This document shows positions 1 to 10,220 of a stretch of 64,000 bases of DNA, in pieces. This DNA comes from Antedon mediterranea (taxonomy: Eukaryota; Echinodermata; Crinoidea; Comatulida; Antedonidae). The notes under the pieces are model-generated. The model ran no database searches, was not told the DNA's origin, and worked only from the letters and a program-made list of their open reading frames with translations. A program made the translations under genes and the position numbers. Numbering within the stretch: position 1 is the stretch's first letter; each line of letters opens with the position of its first letter. Location of the stretch: assembly GCF_964355755.1 (NCBI RefSeq), contig NC_092672.1:18410501-18474500 (forward strand), read 5' to 3'.

Positions 1-256
1 AATAATAATTAGTTTGTTTTCTTTAACTTTAGACTGCGTATACTGAATAATGTTGAATGTCAGTTAGATTGAAGATTGTGAATGGACCTGTAGGAGTAAT
101 GGTACAACTGCATTGTTGTACTGTAGTAATTAAATGTGGACAAGATTAGTATTTCATTTAAAGGAATATCGTGTGATGTAGAATACTCATGCAAGACATA
201 GAAATTGATGTTCTTTTAATTAAGAGATATGTTGTGAAACAAATTTTGTTTTGCAG

Positions 257-469
257 GTGTACCCTATGAGGATTAATAGCAAATGGAGACGGCTTGATTT
301 CCGGATTTCGGATGGGAGGAGCAATAGTATCAAGTACAAACTGTGGAATCAGTTTTCGTCATAAGTGTGTGAAGAAAGTGTAGGGAAGACAATTACATTA
401 AAAAATGTGGAGGTTAACATGTTTAATAATGTTAAAAATTTACAATTAACTGATTTAACAACAGTGGAG
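257..469 (+). pseudogene. RPA-like OB-fold exon (broken)
   Basis: A 213-bp stretch between a good acceptor (TTTTGCAG at 249-256) and a donor (GTAAGG at 470). In frame from the acceptor it reads VYPMRINSKWRRLDFRIS..., with the pattern K/R-R-x-L-x-x-x-x-x-x-x-S-I-x-x-x-LW typical of the second half of an OB-fold barrel in RPA1-type single-strand DNA-binding proteins. A TAA at 362-364 interrupts it; the same frame then continues to LTTVE before the donor. The exon starts in the same phase and on the same residue (V) as the third OB exon at 8808 and 12031, so the three are paralogous. A possible next exon begins at about 643 (FVEKEESEDGKK, then a stop). Calling it a pseudogene is inference from the stop; the domain match is by eye only. 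Confidence 0.45.
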
Positions 470-760
470 GTAAGGTTTTTGTGTTGTTTTTTTAATGATT
501 TTCATTGTCATTGTCATTTTAATGAATGTTTTAGTCAGAAAATATGTTACTTAAACGGTGGTCACAATTTGTTCAATGCAAATGAATACCTGTTTACCTA
601 TTTCTTTAAGTATTGAAATAACCAGGTAGTGTGTTTATTTTAGTTTGTAGAAAAGGAAGAAAGTGAAGACGGCAAAAAGAGTCAAAGAGATGAAAGATAA
701 AATCCAAACTGTGACTAAAAGGCAACCCTATAATGTGTACCGGGGTTCTCAATTCTGAGG
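470..760 (+). other. intron-like sequence and a short exon candidate
   Basis: AT-rich sequence after the OB exon donor. The only coding hint is an acidic stretch at about 643-700 after a TTTTAG acceptor. No repeat or known element is recognised. Confidence 0.3.
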
Positions 761-764
761 AAGA

Positions 765-950
765 GTCATTAACAGGGGTAGAGGAACTTGGCTGTCTAAC
801 CCTTATGAAGGAACTAGAGGCCAGGGATACTCTAGGGGTCCTTTTTTTTAGGACAACCTCTCAGGAGAGGACAGTAAGTAGTCAAGCCACAAGAAACCAT
901 TCACAAAATCCAAAGCCCTGTTGACAACACAAGAAAAGAAATAACTAATG
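765..950 (+). pseudogene. DIRS element, gag-like fragment
   Basis: A Gly/Arg-rich stretch (GRGTWLSNPYEGTRGQGYSR from 777) that continues in another frame after the T8 run at 841-848. It sits just upstream of the DIRS reverse transcriptase. Gly/Arg-rich tails are common at the end of DIRS/Ngaro gag proteins, so I read it as the end of gag. Its low complexity makes the assignment tentative. Confidence 0.3.
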
Positions 951-961
951 AGGTAAGTATA

Positions 962-2303
962 TACTTAAATCCCAATCAGTTTATTTGGGGACAGATAAGA
1001 AAATATGAATCAGAGTGGAATAAATACACTTCTGATCAGATTGTGCTTAATATTATCAAGGGATACCAGTTGGAATTTTTGAGTTCTCCACCAATTCAGG
1101 AGAGGATTCCATATCCCTATAAGTTAAACTACCATGAGGTTAGTGCTGTGGATAATGAGATATTATCCCTAAAGCCTGTTTTCCTGTCGACGTTATTCGA
1201 CGCTATCGTTAACAAAAATCTGCGATCTTCAACGTAAACATAGACATTTTTTTGACAATCGCAAGAGTTGAATCCAGTTCAACTCTAGCGATATCGCAAC
1301 GCTAAAACGTAAGAACTGACCAATCATCATGGCGATACAGCACATGACGTCACATAATTGATGGCAAATCCTGCTGATTACATTTTATTTTCGGCGCGGT
1401 CAAAGCTAGGCCTAGCCTTACCAAAGTTACTATAAAATGATGTTCCGGAAAGTAGGCGCGTGGATATTAGGTAGGTCAAAGTCTTCAGCCTAGTCCAAAA
1501 TACTATTTGGACTAGGATAGGCCTACTGAGAACAAAGAACCATCAGTATAGAGATATTAGTATGCCTAGGCCCACGTCTCCTACACTGTGCACCTACTGC
1601 TAGAGGCAGGGGAGTCCTCTATTCAATTTTGCGCGTTACGACGACGTCGAGAAAGAAAACAGGAGTTTCAACTCTAACGTTCAACGCTAGAAATCAAATG
1701 TTCGCGCTATCGTTAACATACGATCGTCGTTGAACTTTTAACGATTAACGATGATAGCGTCGACAGGAAAACAGGCTTAATCAAAAAACAGGTGATTGAA
1801 AGGGCCACTCCTGAGGACCACGACTTCATATCTAACATATTTACTAGACAAAAGAAAGATGGGAGAATCCGAATGATCCTAGATCTATCAAAATTAAATG
1901 AGTACATTGTTTACCATCATTTAAGATGGATTCCCTGGAACAAGCTATTAACCTTGTTACAAAAAATTGCTTTTTTGCCTCCTTGGATTTAAAAGATGCA
2001 CATTATTCAATACGAATTCACCAATCATTTAGGAAATACCTTCGCTTTTTCTGGAAGGGAGAGAAATGGCAATTTAATGGCTTAACATCAGGTCCAAGGA
2101 TCTTTACTAAATTTCTTAAAGTGCCTATCTCCTTCCTCAGGAGTATCGGTCACGAGATAGTAGCATATATTGATGATGAGCTCATCATTGCAGAAACGCA
2201 ATCTACTGCTAAACGAGCAGTATCGGATACTGTTTGGATGCTACAACAATTGGGGTTTGTAATTCATCCTACCAAGTCTGTTCTAATTCCTACGCAAAAT
2301 TGA
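962..2303 (+). pseudogene. DIRS-type reverse transcriptase, interrupted
   Basis: RT of a tyrosine-recombinase (DIRS/Ngaro) retrotransposon. The first part (962-1169) reads ...GYQLEFLSSPPIQERIPY... up to EILSL. It resumes at 1781 after a 605-bp MITE with IKKQVIERATPEDHDFISNI, the usual start of the DIRS RT fingers, then KKDGRIRMILDLSKLNEYI. The palm continues in a different frame from about 1929 (ASLDLKDAHYSIRIH, then the catalytic box YIDDELIIAE near 2167-2190, then a thumb-like GFVIHPTKSVL). One frameshift lies at about 1925-1990. The YIDD box and the KS motif after it are diagnostic of this RT group. The element is dead: MITE insertion, frameshift and later stops. Confidence 0.8.
1173..1777. 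mobile_element. PIF/Harbinger-type MITE in DIRS RT
   Basis: A 605-bp insertion with perfect 20-bp terminal inverted repeats AGCCTGTTTTCCTGTCGACG, flanked by a TAA duplication (1170-1172 and 1778-1780). Removing the element and one TAA restores an uninterrupted RT reading frame across the site (SL|IKK), which proves the borders. The 3-bp TWA-type duplication is the PIF/Harbinger signature. A second word, CGCTATCGTTAAC, occurs just inside both ends in inverted orientation. There is no transposase, so it is non-autonomous. Confidence 0.85.
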
Positions 2304-2988
2304 ACAAATTACTGAATTTTCCAAACAAATAATGACGTCAAAGAGAATAACAATTCGACAATTGGCATGTTATATTGGGAAAGTAGTAGCATCATTACCT
2401 GGGGCAGAGTATGGGCGATTACATTATAGAGAATTATAAAGAGAGAAAATTAAACATCTTGCCATAAATAGAGGTAATTTTGAAGCAAAAATAAAGATTA
2501 ATATATGTGCCAGAGAAGAAGCTAGATGGTGGTATGTGAATGTCGGCCAGTTAGTTAGAAATATTCATAGACAAAATTCAGGTTTGACACTAGAGTCCGA
2601 TGCTAGTGGATTAGGATGGGGTGGTTCTAATGGAATTACTCATATTGGAGGTCGTTGGGGACCAGCTGATATTGACCAGCACTCTATATTTAATATAAAT
2701 CAATTGGAACTAAAGTAAAAGCAGCGTTCTTAACGCTACAATCATTTTGTAATTCAAAAAGAGATATTCATGTAGGATTAAAACTAGATAACACTACAGC
2801 AATTGCATATATTAATAATGTAATGATTTAGCAAAAAATCTATGGGAATGGTGTATTCAACGTAACATATGATTAACTGCTGTGCACTTACCTGGTCTGC
2901 AGAATATTGTGGCAGATAAAATTTACCGACAGTTTGAAGATGAATTGGAGTGGAAACTTGATCCAAAAATATTCCTGAAACTGAATGG
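2304..2988 (+). pseudogene. DIRS-type RNase H domain
   Basis: Continues from the RT through several stops and frame changes. Visible motifs are LESDASGLGWGG (first Asp) with GGRWGPADI at about 2580-2670, INQLELK with the catalytic Glu at about 2695-2716, LDNTTAIAYINN at about 2783-2817, LAKNLWEWC at about 2827-2853 and LTAVHLPG at about 2873-2896. This order is the standard RNase H of DIRS/Ngaro elements. It ends at LKLNG where LINE sequence begins. Confidence 0.75.
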
Positions 2989-5265
2989 CCTACCGGTGGT
3001 ACTCAAACTCGGCAGTCAACTTTAGACGAGATAGCCAGAGAGCCTACATTAAAAGACATTCTTAAACAAATGCACGATATGAACGAAGAAATACAACAAA
3101 GTATAGCTAAAAATACAATTGAAGTCTCAAACAAAATTAACAATTTGAACAGGAAAATAGACTCTGTAAATCAACGATTGAAAGATATTGAAGAAGAAAA
3201 TAAACAAATCAGAGCCGACAACATATATTTACAAAAGCAAATGGACATCATTGAAGCACAAAGTAGACGTAACAACTTAGTTTTCTACGGCTTTACAGAG
3301 GAGGAAAAGGAAACGTGGGAAATAAGCGAACAGAAGGTAAGAAACTTTATAACAGACAAGCTTGGACTTAATGGAGAAAGCATCGCAATAGAAAGGGCCC
3401 ATAGAATCAATACGAAAACAAACCCCAGACCCATTATAGCAAAATTTGCAAACTACAAGGAAAAAGAGATTATTTTAAAAGAGAGTAGATTATTACAACA
3501 AAAACGGAGAAAAAAGCAAAATTACAGAAAAGATGAGCATAGAAGTGTCAGTGAGGATTATACCAGAAGAGTGAGAACCATCAGAAATAAACTACAACCA
3601 AAAATCAAAGAAGCTATAGAAAACAAGAAAAGATTTCGTTTAAGATATGATTTATAACTGATCATCGAAGGAGAGGCTTTTACCTACAATATTGAAAAGG
3701 AGGAATTGGTTAAACTATAGGGGTATGGCCAAGGCCCTAGCGATAGGAGAACAAATAAACGCACTTCATTACAGATCATAACTTGGAATGTGAACGGTTT
3801 ACAGAATAAAATAAACGACTCTGATTTTGTGAACTATATTAAAAAATATAATATTGTATATTTAGTAGAAACATGGATGGGACCTGTAGAAAATTGTTAT
3901 ATAGAAGGATATGACTGTATTAGTAAATTGCCCATAAGACATACAGCAGGGGGTAGAATGAGTGGCGGTATTATTATTTATTATAAAACAAATTTATACG
4001 TTAAAGAACTTCCCAGTACATCAAATTATATATGTTGGTTATCTATCAAGCATAATTCTGAAAATATCGCCTTAGCAGTGGTTTATAGACCACCAGTTAA
4101 TTCAACACATGCTATAAATAATCAAGATTTTTTTGGAACTATTTCAAATGACCTAACAAATTACAAAAAATATATATGTAATGGGAGATTTTAATGGAAG
4201 AACAGGTACAATGAATGATTTTATTACAGAAGATGAATGTCCACCCAATTCGGATAATGATATATATAAAGAAGATAATGAAATAGAATATAGCTAGGTG
4301 TTAGAAGTAATGAAGATCAAATAGTCAATGAATATGGAACTAATTTATTAAGTCATTGTAAAGAAACAGGGATGAGAATAGTAAATGGTAGGATAAATAG
4401 GGAATTTAGTAGGTGCTTTATTTTTTTAGGAAATTTTGGCAAAAGTTTTGTTGATTATATTATTACTTTTCCAGTTAATTTTGAAAAAATAATAAGACCA
4501 AAAGTGGATATTAGGATAGAATCCGACCATATGCCTTTACATTTTGAAATTTTATTAGAGACTGAACAAAACAAAAAAGAAATTACGAACGATTTAAAAA
4601 AGAAATCTGGGAAACAAAGGTGAATAAAGCCAAGGACAAATGGAATGATGAACAAATTTTCAAATTTCTTGATGATATTAATGCAAATGTTGAAAAAAAG
4701 GATATTGATGAAGCCCTAATTAACCTTTATAGAACTTTAGAATATGTTTACATAAATACAAAAAAACAAACACAAATACAAAAAAAAATGCACAAAATTG
4801 CCCAAGAATACATGGTTTGATCGTCAATGCATAAAAAAGAAAATTATTATTCGTAGCATTCTTAATATAGAAAATACAAAACTAACACCCTATTAAAGGA
4901 ATATCTGTTAAAGAAAAGGAGTTATAAAAAATTAATAAAATTTTAAAAAAATAAACATAAAAATTCATCCCAACAAAAAGTAATCAGGTTAATAAAGGAA
5001 CATAACAGTACAAAATTTTGGAAAAACCTTAAAACTAAATGACAACAAAACGTGACAAACATTACACTTAAAAAATGGCATGATTACTTCAAAACTATGT
5101 TCCAAAATCAAACAAATAATATACAAGAAATCAATATAGAAGACGATAACGATAACAATTGCGAACATAACGATTGTTACAATGAAGAAATCAGCCGGGA
5201 AGAGGTAATTTATGCAATTAAAGCACAGAAAAGGGGTAAAGCTCCAGGTATTGATGGATTCCCAA
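2989..5265 (+). pseudogene. LINE 5' part: ORF1, endonuclease, RT start
   Basis: Non-LTR retrotransposon fragment. ORF1 (2992-3654, stop at 3655-3657) has an N-terminal coiled coil (about residues 25-95), then the RNA-binding core beginning SRRNNLVFYGF, and a basic tail; this is the L1-ORF1/transposase_22-like type used by several LINE clades. ORF2 starts at about 3770 with the AP-endonuclease (ITWNVNGLQNKI, then VETWMGP, YRPPVN, a frameshift before the GDFNGRTG-type box at about 4180, and SDHMPLHFEI at about 4522). It reaches the RT N-terminus (KKWHDYFKTMF, then RGKAPGIDGFPIEL at about 5233-5272). It stops abruptly where the DIRS recombinase starts. Frameshifts and stops show it is dead. Confidence 0.8.
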
Positions 5266-6009
5266 TTGAATTGAACTTTTGTAGTGAACAACAGAGTAAT
5301 CCGTTGCAACCAGATTTAAATAATGTATTACTATTTCTCACAAATCTTTTTGAAAGTGGGATAGGTTATAGTGCACTCAATACAGCAAGGAGTGCATTAT
5401 CGTCTTTTGTTACTCTTGAGGGGAATATCCCAATTAGTAATCATCCATTAGTGTCCAGATTTATGAAAAGCGTATTTAATCTTAAACTACCTCAACCAAG
5501 ATATAATGATATATGGAATGTAGGTGATTTGCTGAAATATCTTCGAACATTACAGCCTACTTGTCAGCTCAGGTTACGGGACTTAACTTATAGCATTAAT
5601 CCAGACAGTTCATCTACTACGTATAGATCATATGATTATTGAGAATGATTATGTTGAATTTCGAATAAATGAGTTAATCAAACAAAGTAAACCAGACTAC
5701 CATGGCCAAAGGATTCGTTTAGATGCCTATCAGGCTGAGGATAATTTGTGCATAGTAAATGTGTTGAAGTGTTATTTAGCAAAGACCGCAATGTTACGTA
5801 AAGATGAACAGCAGTTACTTATTAGTTATAGAAAACCTCATGATAAGGTTTCAAAAGATACCATAGCAAGGTGGATAAAAACAATTTTATTAAACTCTGG
5901 AATTGATTTTAAATACAAACCACATTCAGTGAGGGCAGCGGCGAGTCCGCTGCAAGTACTAAGAATGTGCCAGTTACCCAAATTATGCTAAATGCGGGCT
6001 GGACAAGTT
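5266..6009 (+). pseudogene. DIRS tyrosine recombinase
   Basis: Reads NNVLLFLTNLFESGIGYSAL, then NTARSALSSF, HPLVSRFMKSVFN and PQPRYNDIWNVGDLLKYL: the core-binding domain of DIRS-type tyrosine recombinases. After a degenerate stretch at about 5600-5640, a second frame (5632-5988) gives KPHDKVSKDTIARWIKTIL and the catalytic H-x-x-R as HSVRAA at about 5923-5940. The third part (QIMLNAGW) is again shifted. The N-terminal catalytic Arg region is not recognisable and the final Tyr is lost at the junction with LINE sequence at about 6003-6010. It belongs to the same DIRS copy as the RT upstream. Confidence 0.75.
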
Positions 6010-6620
6010 GGTTAACCAAGTCAACCAATCAGGTTAATAACCAATGTCTCTATTGTTTAAGAAAAATGAATAAGTTCAATGTATGTAATGTTTTGATGAA
6101 ACTGTTTTATGAATCAGTAATACAATCTGTACTCTGTTTTTGCTGCATTGTTTGGGGTAACAGTATTACCAAAGTCGATTACAATAGACTGAATAGGGTA
6201 GTGAAGACAGCTAGCCAAATCATAAACGTAAACTTAGACCTCTTAGAAAACATGTGCAATGATAAATAAATAAATAAATAAGAAAGTTAAATCTATTATC
6301 GCTGATGATACGCATCCCTTGCACGTAGAGTTTATAGTTAATAAGTCTGGTAGATTAAGAATGATGCGTATTAATACAACTTAATTTAGGAATTCCTTTC
6401 TACCTTCAGCAGTCTGTGTTTTTAATAAAAATAAACTTAAAATAATTGTATTTTCACTTTAGATAATGTTGTTATTTAGCATATGTTGTGTCTTTTTTGC
6501 AACAAGAAGACAAATTTCATACTGTACTATTTTGGTTTGTATGACAATAAAAGATCTGAATCTGTATCTGTCTGTAAGATCTGTATCTGTATCTGTATCT
6601 GTATGATCTGTATCTGTGTC
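6010..6620 (+). pseudogene. LINE 3' part and (ATCTGT)n tail
   Basis: C-terminal end of a LINE ORF2. It reads KMNKFNVCNVLMKLFYESVI, then SVLCFCCIVWGNSITK, a pattern of the C-terminal region of CR1/L2-like ORF2 proteins. After a short TAAA repeat it continues KVKSIIADDTHPLHVEFIV and FRNSFLPSAVCVFN (to about 6440), the usual last block. The 3' UTR ends in a microsatellite tail built on ATCTGT (6551-6620), as in CR1/L2-type elements. The middle of the RT is missing; DIRS recombinase sequence stands in its place. Confidence 0.75.
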
Positions 6621-6784
6621 ACTTTAGTGGACAAATGAACATGGTAACGAATGTGTACAGTTTCATACACAAATTATAATAGAAGAAAATGAAATTGATT
6701 CATGTTGAATGTTGAAGCTGGTTTTTTTTGCTTTTGTATTTTGTGAAAATAACAGTTTGTTTTGTAATTGTTACATATTTCTTG

Positions 6785-7131
6785 GGGTGTCTCGAAAACA
6801 AAGACCCCTATATAACGTAATATTGAGACGTTTTAGTGGGGGTCTCTGTTTTTGAGATTTTCTCGAAAACAGAGACCCCCCTATATAATGTAATATTTAG
6901 ACGTTTTAGTGGGGGGTCTCTGTTTTCAAGAAAATCTCGAAAACAGAGAACCCCCTATATAACGTAATATTGAGACGTTTTAGTGGGGTCTCTGTTTTCG
7001 AGAACTCGAAAACAGAGACCCCCTATATTACGTAATATTGAGACGTTTTAGTGGGGGTCTCTGTTTTCGAGATTTTCTCGAAAACAGAGACCCTGGGTCT
7101 CGGGTCTCTGGTCTCTGTTTTCGAGACACCC
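6785..7131. mobile_element. 347-bp palindrome-rich MITE, 10-bp TSD
   Basis: Starts GGGTGTCTCGAAAAC and ends with its exact inverse, flanked by the duplication ATATTTCTTG (6775-6784 and 7132-7141). The empty site is present in the sister copy at about 10354-10363, which confirms the borders. The interior is four to five repeats of a palindromic block based on GGGGTCTCTGTTTTCGAGA and its complement, separated by TATATAACGTAATATTGAGACG. A 9-10 bp duplication suggests a Mutator-like (MULE) transposase in trans; that is inference. Confidence 0.8.
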
Positions 7132-8053
7132 ATATTTCTTGTGCATATGTTCTTCTCACTGATGACGGTACTGAGTACTTATTGCAAGAAGGACATATTA
7201 AAAGAAGTGGCAAGCAACATTTTAGGTGTCTGGTCACTGAAGTGTAAAAGCAAACAATGTCATTGGACATTATTGACCAAGAAGGATTATGCGATGAACA
7301 ATTGTTATTAAAGTATATTTATTGTTAGCTATAGAGGTAGCTTTATTGTTTTCTAATCTATAGTTTTAACATACACTATAAACTATATATACTTATTTCC
7401 CAAGAATAAAACATAGCGACAATGTATTATTTTTTCTATTTAGATTGCAACTGTTTTCAACTAACCACATGATGACGTCACGACATCCAATATACAACAT
7501 GAATCATATTTACAATTTACAGCTTCTAAATAATAAGTTTAAATTATGTGGGTAACTTTTCATTTCGAGGAGTTATAATATTGAAATACATCACCTGGAA
7601 AATGTTAGCCTGTCTTATTATTAGCAGCTATTTCCAAATTGATTATAACAATAATTCTAAATCGTGAGAATTTGAAAAAGTTTCTCAACCGAGAATCGAA
7701 CCTACAAAATTCTGTTTGATAAAGCAGACCATTATATTTGATGGTGAAGTTAAAAGTTGAGAATTTGTAATGTTTATAATATACAGTATGGCTAATTTAA
7801 TGGGAGTCCAATACAGGCTGTCAGTTCAAATAATAACAATGATTGTTGCTAGATTTCAATGTCAGGAAGTTTATCTTGAGGTGAATTCCCATGGGTTATA
7901 TTACAACATTATTGCCTGTAGAAGTTTGATAGTGATACACTGTAAACTGTAAGTACAAGTCATTTGTTGTGTGGATGTTACTGTAACTGTTAGGATGAGT
8001 ATCCGAAAGATTGTGAAGTTCGTCGTTGCCGAGCGATTTAATAAAAGAGAGAG

Positions 8054-8945
8054 ATGGTAGGCAGTTTATTCAAGAAGGTGTTGGCGGAAGGGAGTAATGA
8101 AGTTGTGGGGTGCTATGAAAACAATGTGAATAGTGCTGTAGCAGCGAAATTGTTGGAACTAGACATTCGCCAGCCAGTGTTGATAACGTAGGTATCAGAA
8201 AAAATAAATGTTTCGATAAGGCTGTCTGCGAAGTCGAAGGTAATTTTTTATTGTAATTATGTGTATTTTAGTTGATAAATGATCATTATTTGTTTTATGT
8301 GTTGTTGAGGTTGGATGAGGTATATTGGTATATTTAAAATTTTGTAATGGTGTATTTAATATTCTAGGTACTAACCAATGTTGGCGCCTTTCAGATAAAT
8401 GAAGATGTGCTAAACGAATTTATACGGCCTAATTCTATCTCGGTAATGGAGGCTAAAGGGAGTCTCCAAAAGAGACGGTTTTCTTTAGAAGGAAACGTTT
8501 TAGAGGTAATTGAATTTAATATATTCTTGTACAGTAGATGTACGTTTGTGTATAATGTTTTTTAAGCATATCTACTTTAGACTTTGAGTTAGTATGAATA
8601 TGTTATGATGAAGTGCTGAAAATGAAAATGAGCGTTAAATGTGACAATACGTTTGCGACTTATTTTGTATGCGAATCGCACTGAATAAGAAAATATAAGT
8701 TGGTGTTATTGTTACCAACAAATTGTATATTTAATATGAAAAATGTGGTAAATGTTATGTTTGGTTGAAATGTTTATATTAAATATAGTTTTATTTTATA
8801 TATGTAGGTAGGTGAACTGGTGGAAACACCGACGTATAAAAGGAGGTGTTTAAAATTGGGCACCGAAGGTTGTAGCATTGCTGTGATGTTGTGGGGTGAG
8901 GTCGCTGTGGGTGTTCCAAGCAATCTGAAATCATGTGATGCTTGA
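8054..8945 (+). pseudogene. RPA-like OB-fold protein, copy 1
   Basis: Three exons: 8054-8239, 8368-8505 and 8808 onward, all with GT/AG borders and phase 0. Exon 1 begins MVGSLFKKVLAEGSNEVVG. Exon 2 gives VLTNVGAFQINEDVLNEFI and, later, KRRFSLEGNVLE. Exon 3 gives VGELVETPTYKRRCLKLGTE and SIAVMLWGEVA. The run 'SLEGxVxEVGE...KRRxLKL...xIxVxLWGE' is the second OB-fold signature of RPA1-type ssDNA-binding proteins. Copy 1 has a TAG at codon 46 (8189-8191) where copy 2 has GAG, so it is broken. Exon 3 hits TGA at 8943; a shifted frame continues to TVVE and a donor at 9011. The family role (ssDNA binding) is inferred from the fold. Confidence 0.55.
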
Positions 8946-9324
8946 TTTCTGCTGTTGAAGTCGAGGAGGAGAATTTCAAATTGAAAAGCTCTCTTTCCAC
9001 TGTTGTGGAGGTCAGTTTAATATTTTGAGATAAAACAACAGAAAGAAATTGTAAACAGATGTGATATTTCTAAGTATCATCTGTACTCATAGCACAGGTA
9101 TACAATTAGCACCTTGTGAGCATCCTGTGTAACCACAATGAATATTACTAATCATTTTATACCAGTAGATTAGAATACTGTACTATTAGTTAAGTTACTT
9201 TCACTTGTACATTGAACATCAAAAAATAAAGATCATATTAGTATTAGAAACTACGTCTCGTGTATATTTTATAAACATAACAATAAGTTTACATGGTGTC
9301 AGAGGTGATGGAATTTTAAGCAAA

Positions 9325-10219
9325 ATGGCTGAAGGACCTTACTTGAAAGCGCCGTCAGAATTGAAGGTAATGTTGCAGGTATGAAAGTAAAAGTTTAAAA
9401 TTTTTATGATTGCAAGTGGACTGGACACTAAAACGACAAAAAAAAGTCATGTGTCTATTAAACATAATCGGTAAAAGAGGTCGAGCGATTTATGATACAT
9501 TTCGCTTTGAGAATGATGCTGATAAAACGAAGCCACAAATTGTTCTTAAACGATTTGAAGATCACTGTGTGCCTAAAGAAACGGAAATTTTAGAGCAACA
9601 CCAGTTCTACTACCGAAAAAAAAAGGATGGTGAAACAGCTAACCAACTGGCAAGTGCTCTGCGAAAGTTAGCAGAAACCTGTAACTTTGGTGATTCTGAA
9701 GATGGTATCAATCGAGACCAACTATTAAAAACGATAAAAATGTCTAAAAAAGCTAGAGACAAGATAATATGAAGAAGAAAATCTGACTTTGGAGAAAATG
9801 CTCAAGATTCTAACTATGCACAAGTTTAAACAAATTAAAGAAACAACACCAGTTGAATCGCTCACTGATATGGATGAAGTTAATCATCGCAGACAACAAT
9901 ACAAGCGACGTGAACAAACATTCAATTGTAAAAAATGTGGTCGACAACATGGACCAAGAAGTTGTTCCACATTTGGTAAAAAGTGTGTAAAATGCCAAAA
10001 ACAAAACCATTTCGGAAAAATGTGCCGTACACGCAATAAAATTGAAACAGTCAACTCTAAGCAATCGTTTAAAGTGGACACTGGTGCACAATGCAATATT
10101 ATAACTAAGAAGGCTATTAATGATTTAAAGAATGTTATTAAAATTGAGCAAGTAAGGTTATATACTTACATCTTTTACAGGACACAGAATTACTCCTGTG
10201 GGAAAATTTACTGCTGACA
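9325..10219 (+). pseudogene. Gypsy-type gag and protease start
   Basis: Ty3/gypsy polyprotein remains. Gag starts MAEGPYLKAPSE at 9325, and after frame changes gives MIASGLDTK (about 9400) and LLNIIGKRGRAIYDTFRF in the next frame, the usual capsid start. This is followed by ILEQHQFYYRKKKDGETA and LASALRKLAETCNFG. A stop at 9770 and a frame change lead to two zinc knuckles (CKKCGRQHGPRSC and CVKCQKQNHFGKMC, about 9930-10025) and the protease box FKVDTGAQCNIIT (about 10068-10107). It breaks off at 10219, in the protease, where the second duplicated segment begins. RT, RNase H and integrase are absent. Confidence 0.75.
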
Positions 10220-10220
10220 A

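Larger units (their letters stand above)
6644..9360 (+). repeat. 2.36-kb duplicated segment, copy 1 (LTR-like 3' end)
   Basis: Nearly identical to 10221-12586 apart from the MITE at 6785-7131 and scattered substitutions. It contains three exons of an OB-fold gene, then an AATAAA-like signal (9225 region), ends in ...GTTTACA, and is followed directly by TGGTGTCAGAGGTG (about 9295), which looks like a retroviral-type primer binding site, and then the start of a gag ORF (MAEGPYLKAPSE, 9325). Two readings fit: the segment is one very long LTR of a gypsy element, or a block of OB gene plus a shorter LTR was tandemly duplicated. The 5' border (GTAACGAATGTG) is shared by both copies and does not settle which. 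Confidence 0.65.

Noticed and set aside
365-616. An 83-codon open frame starting after the TAA in the OB exon
   Set aside because: Its first part is simply the continuation of the OB exon frame, and after 469 it runs through a donor into intron-like sequence.
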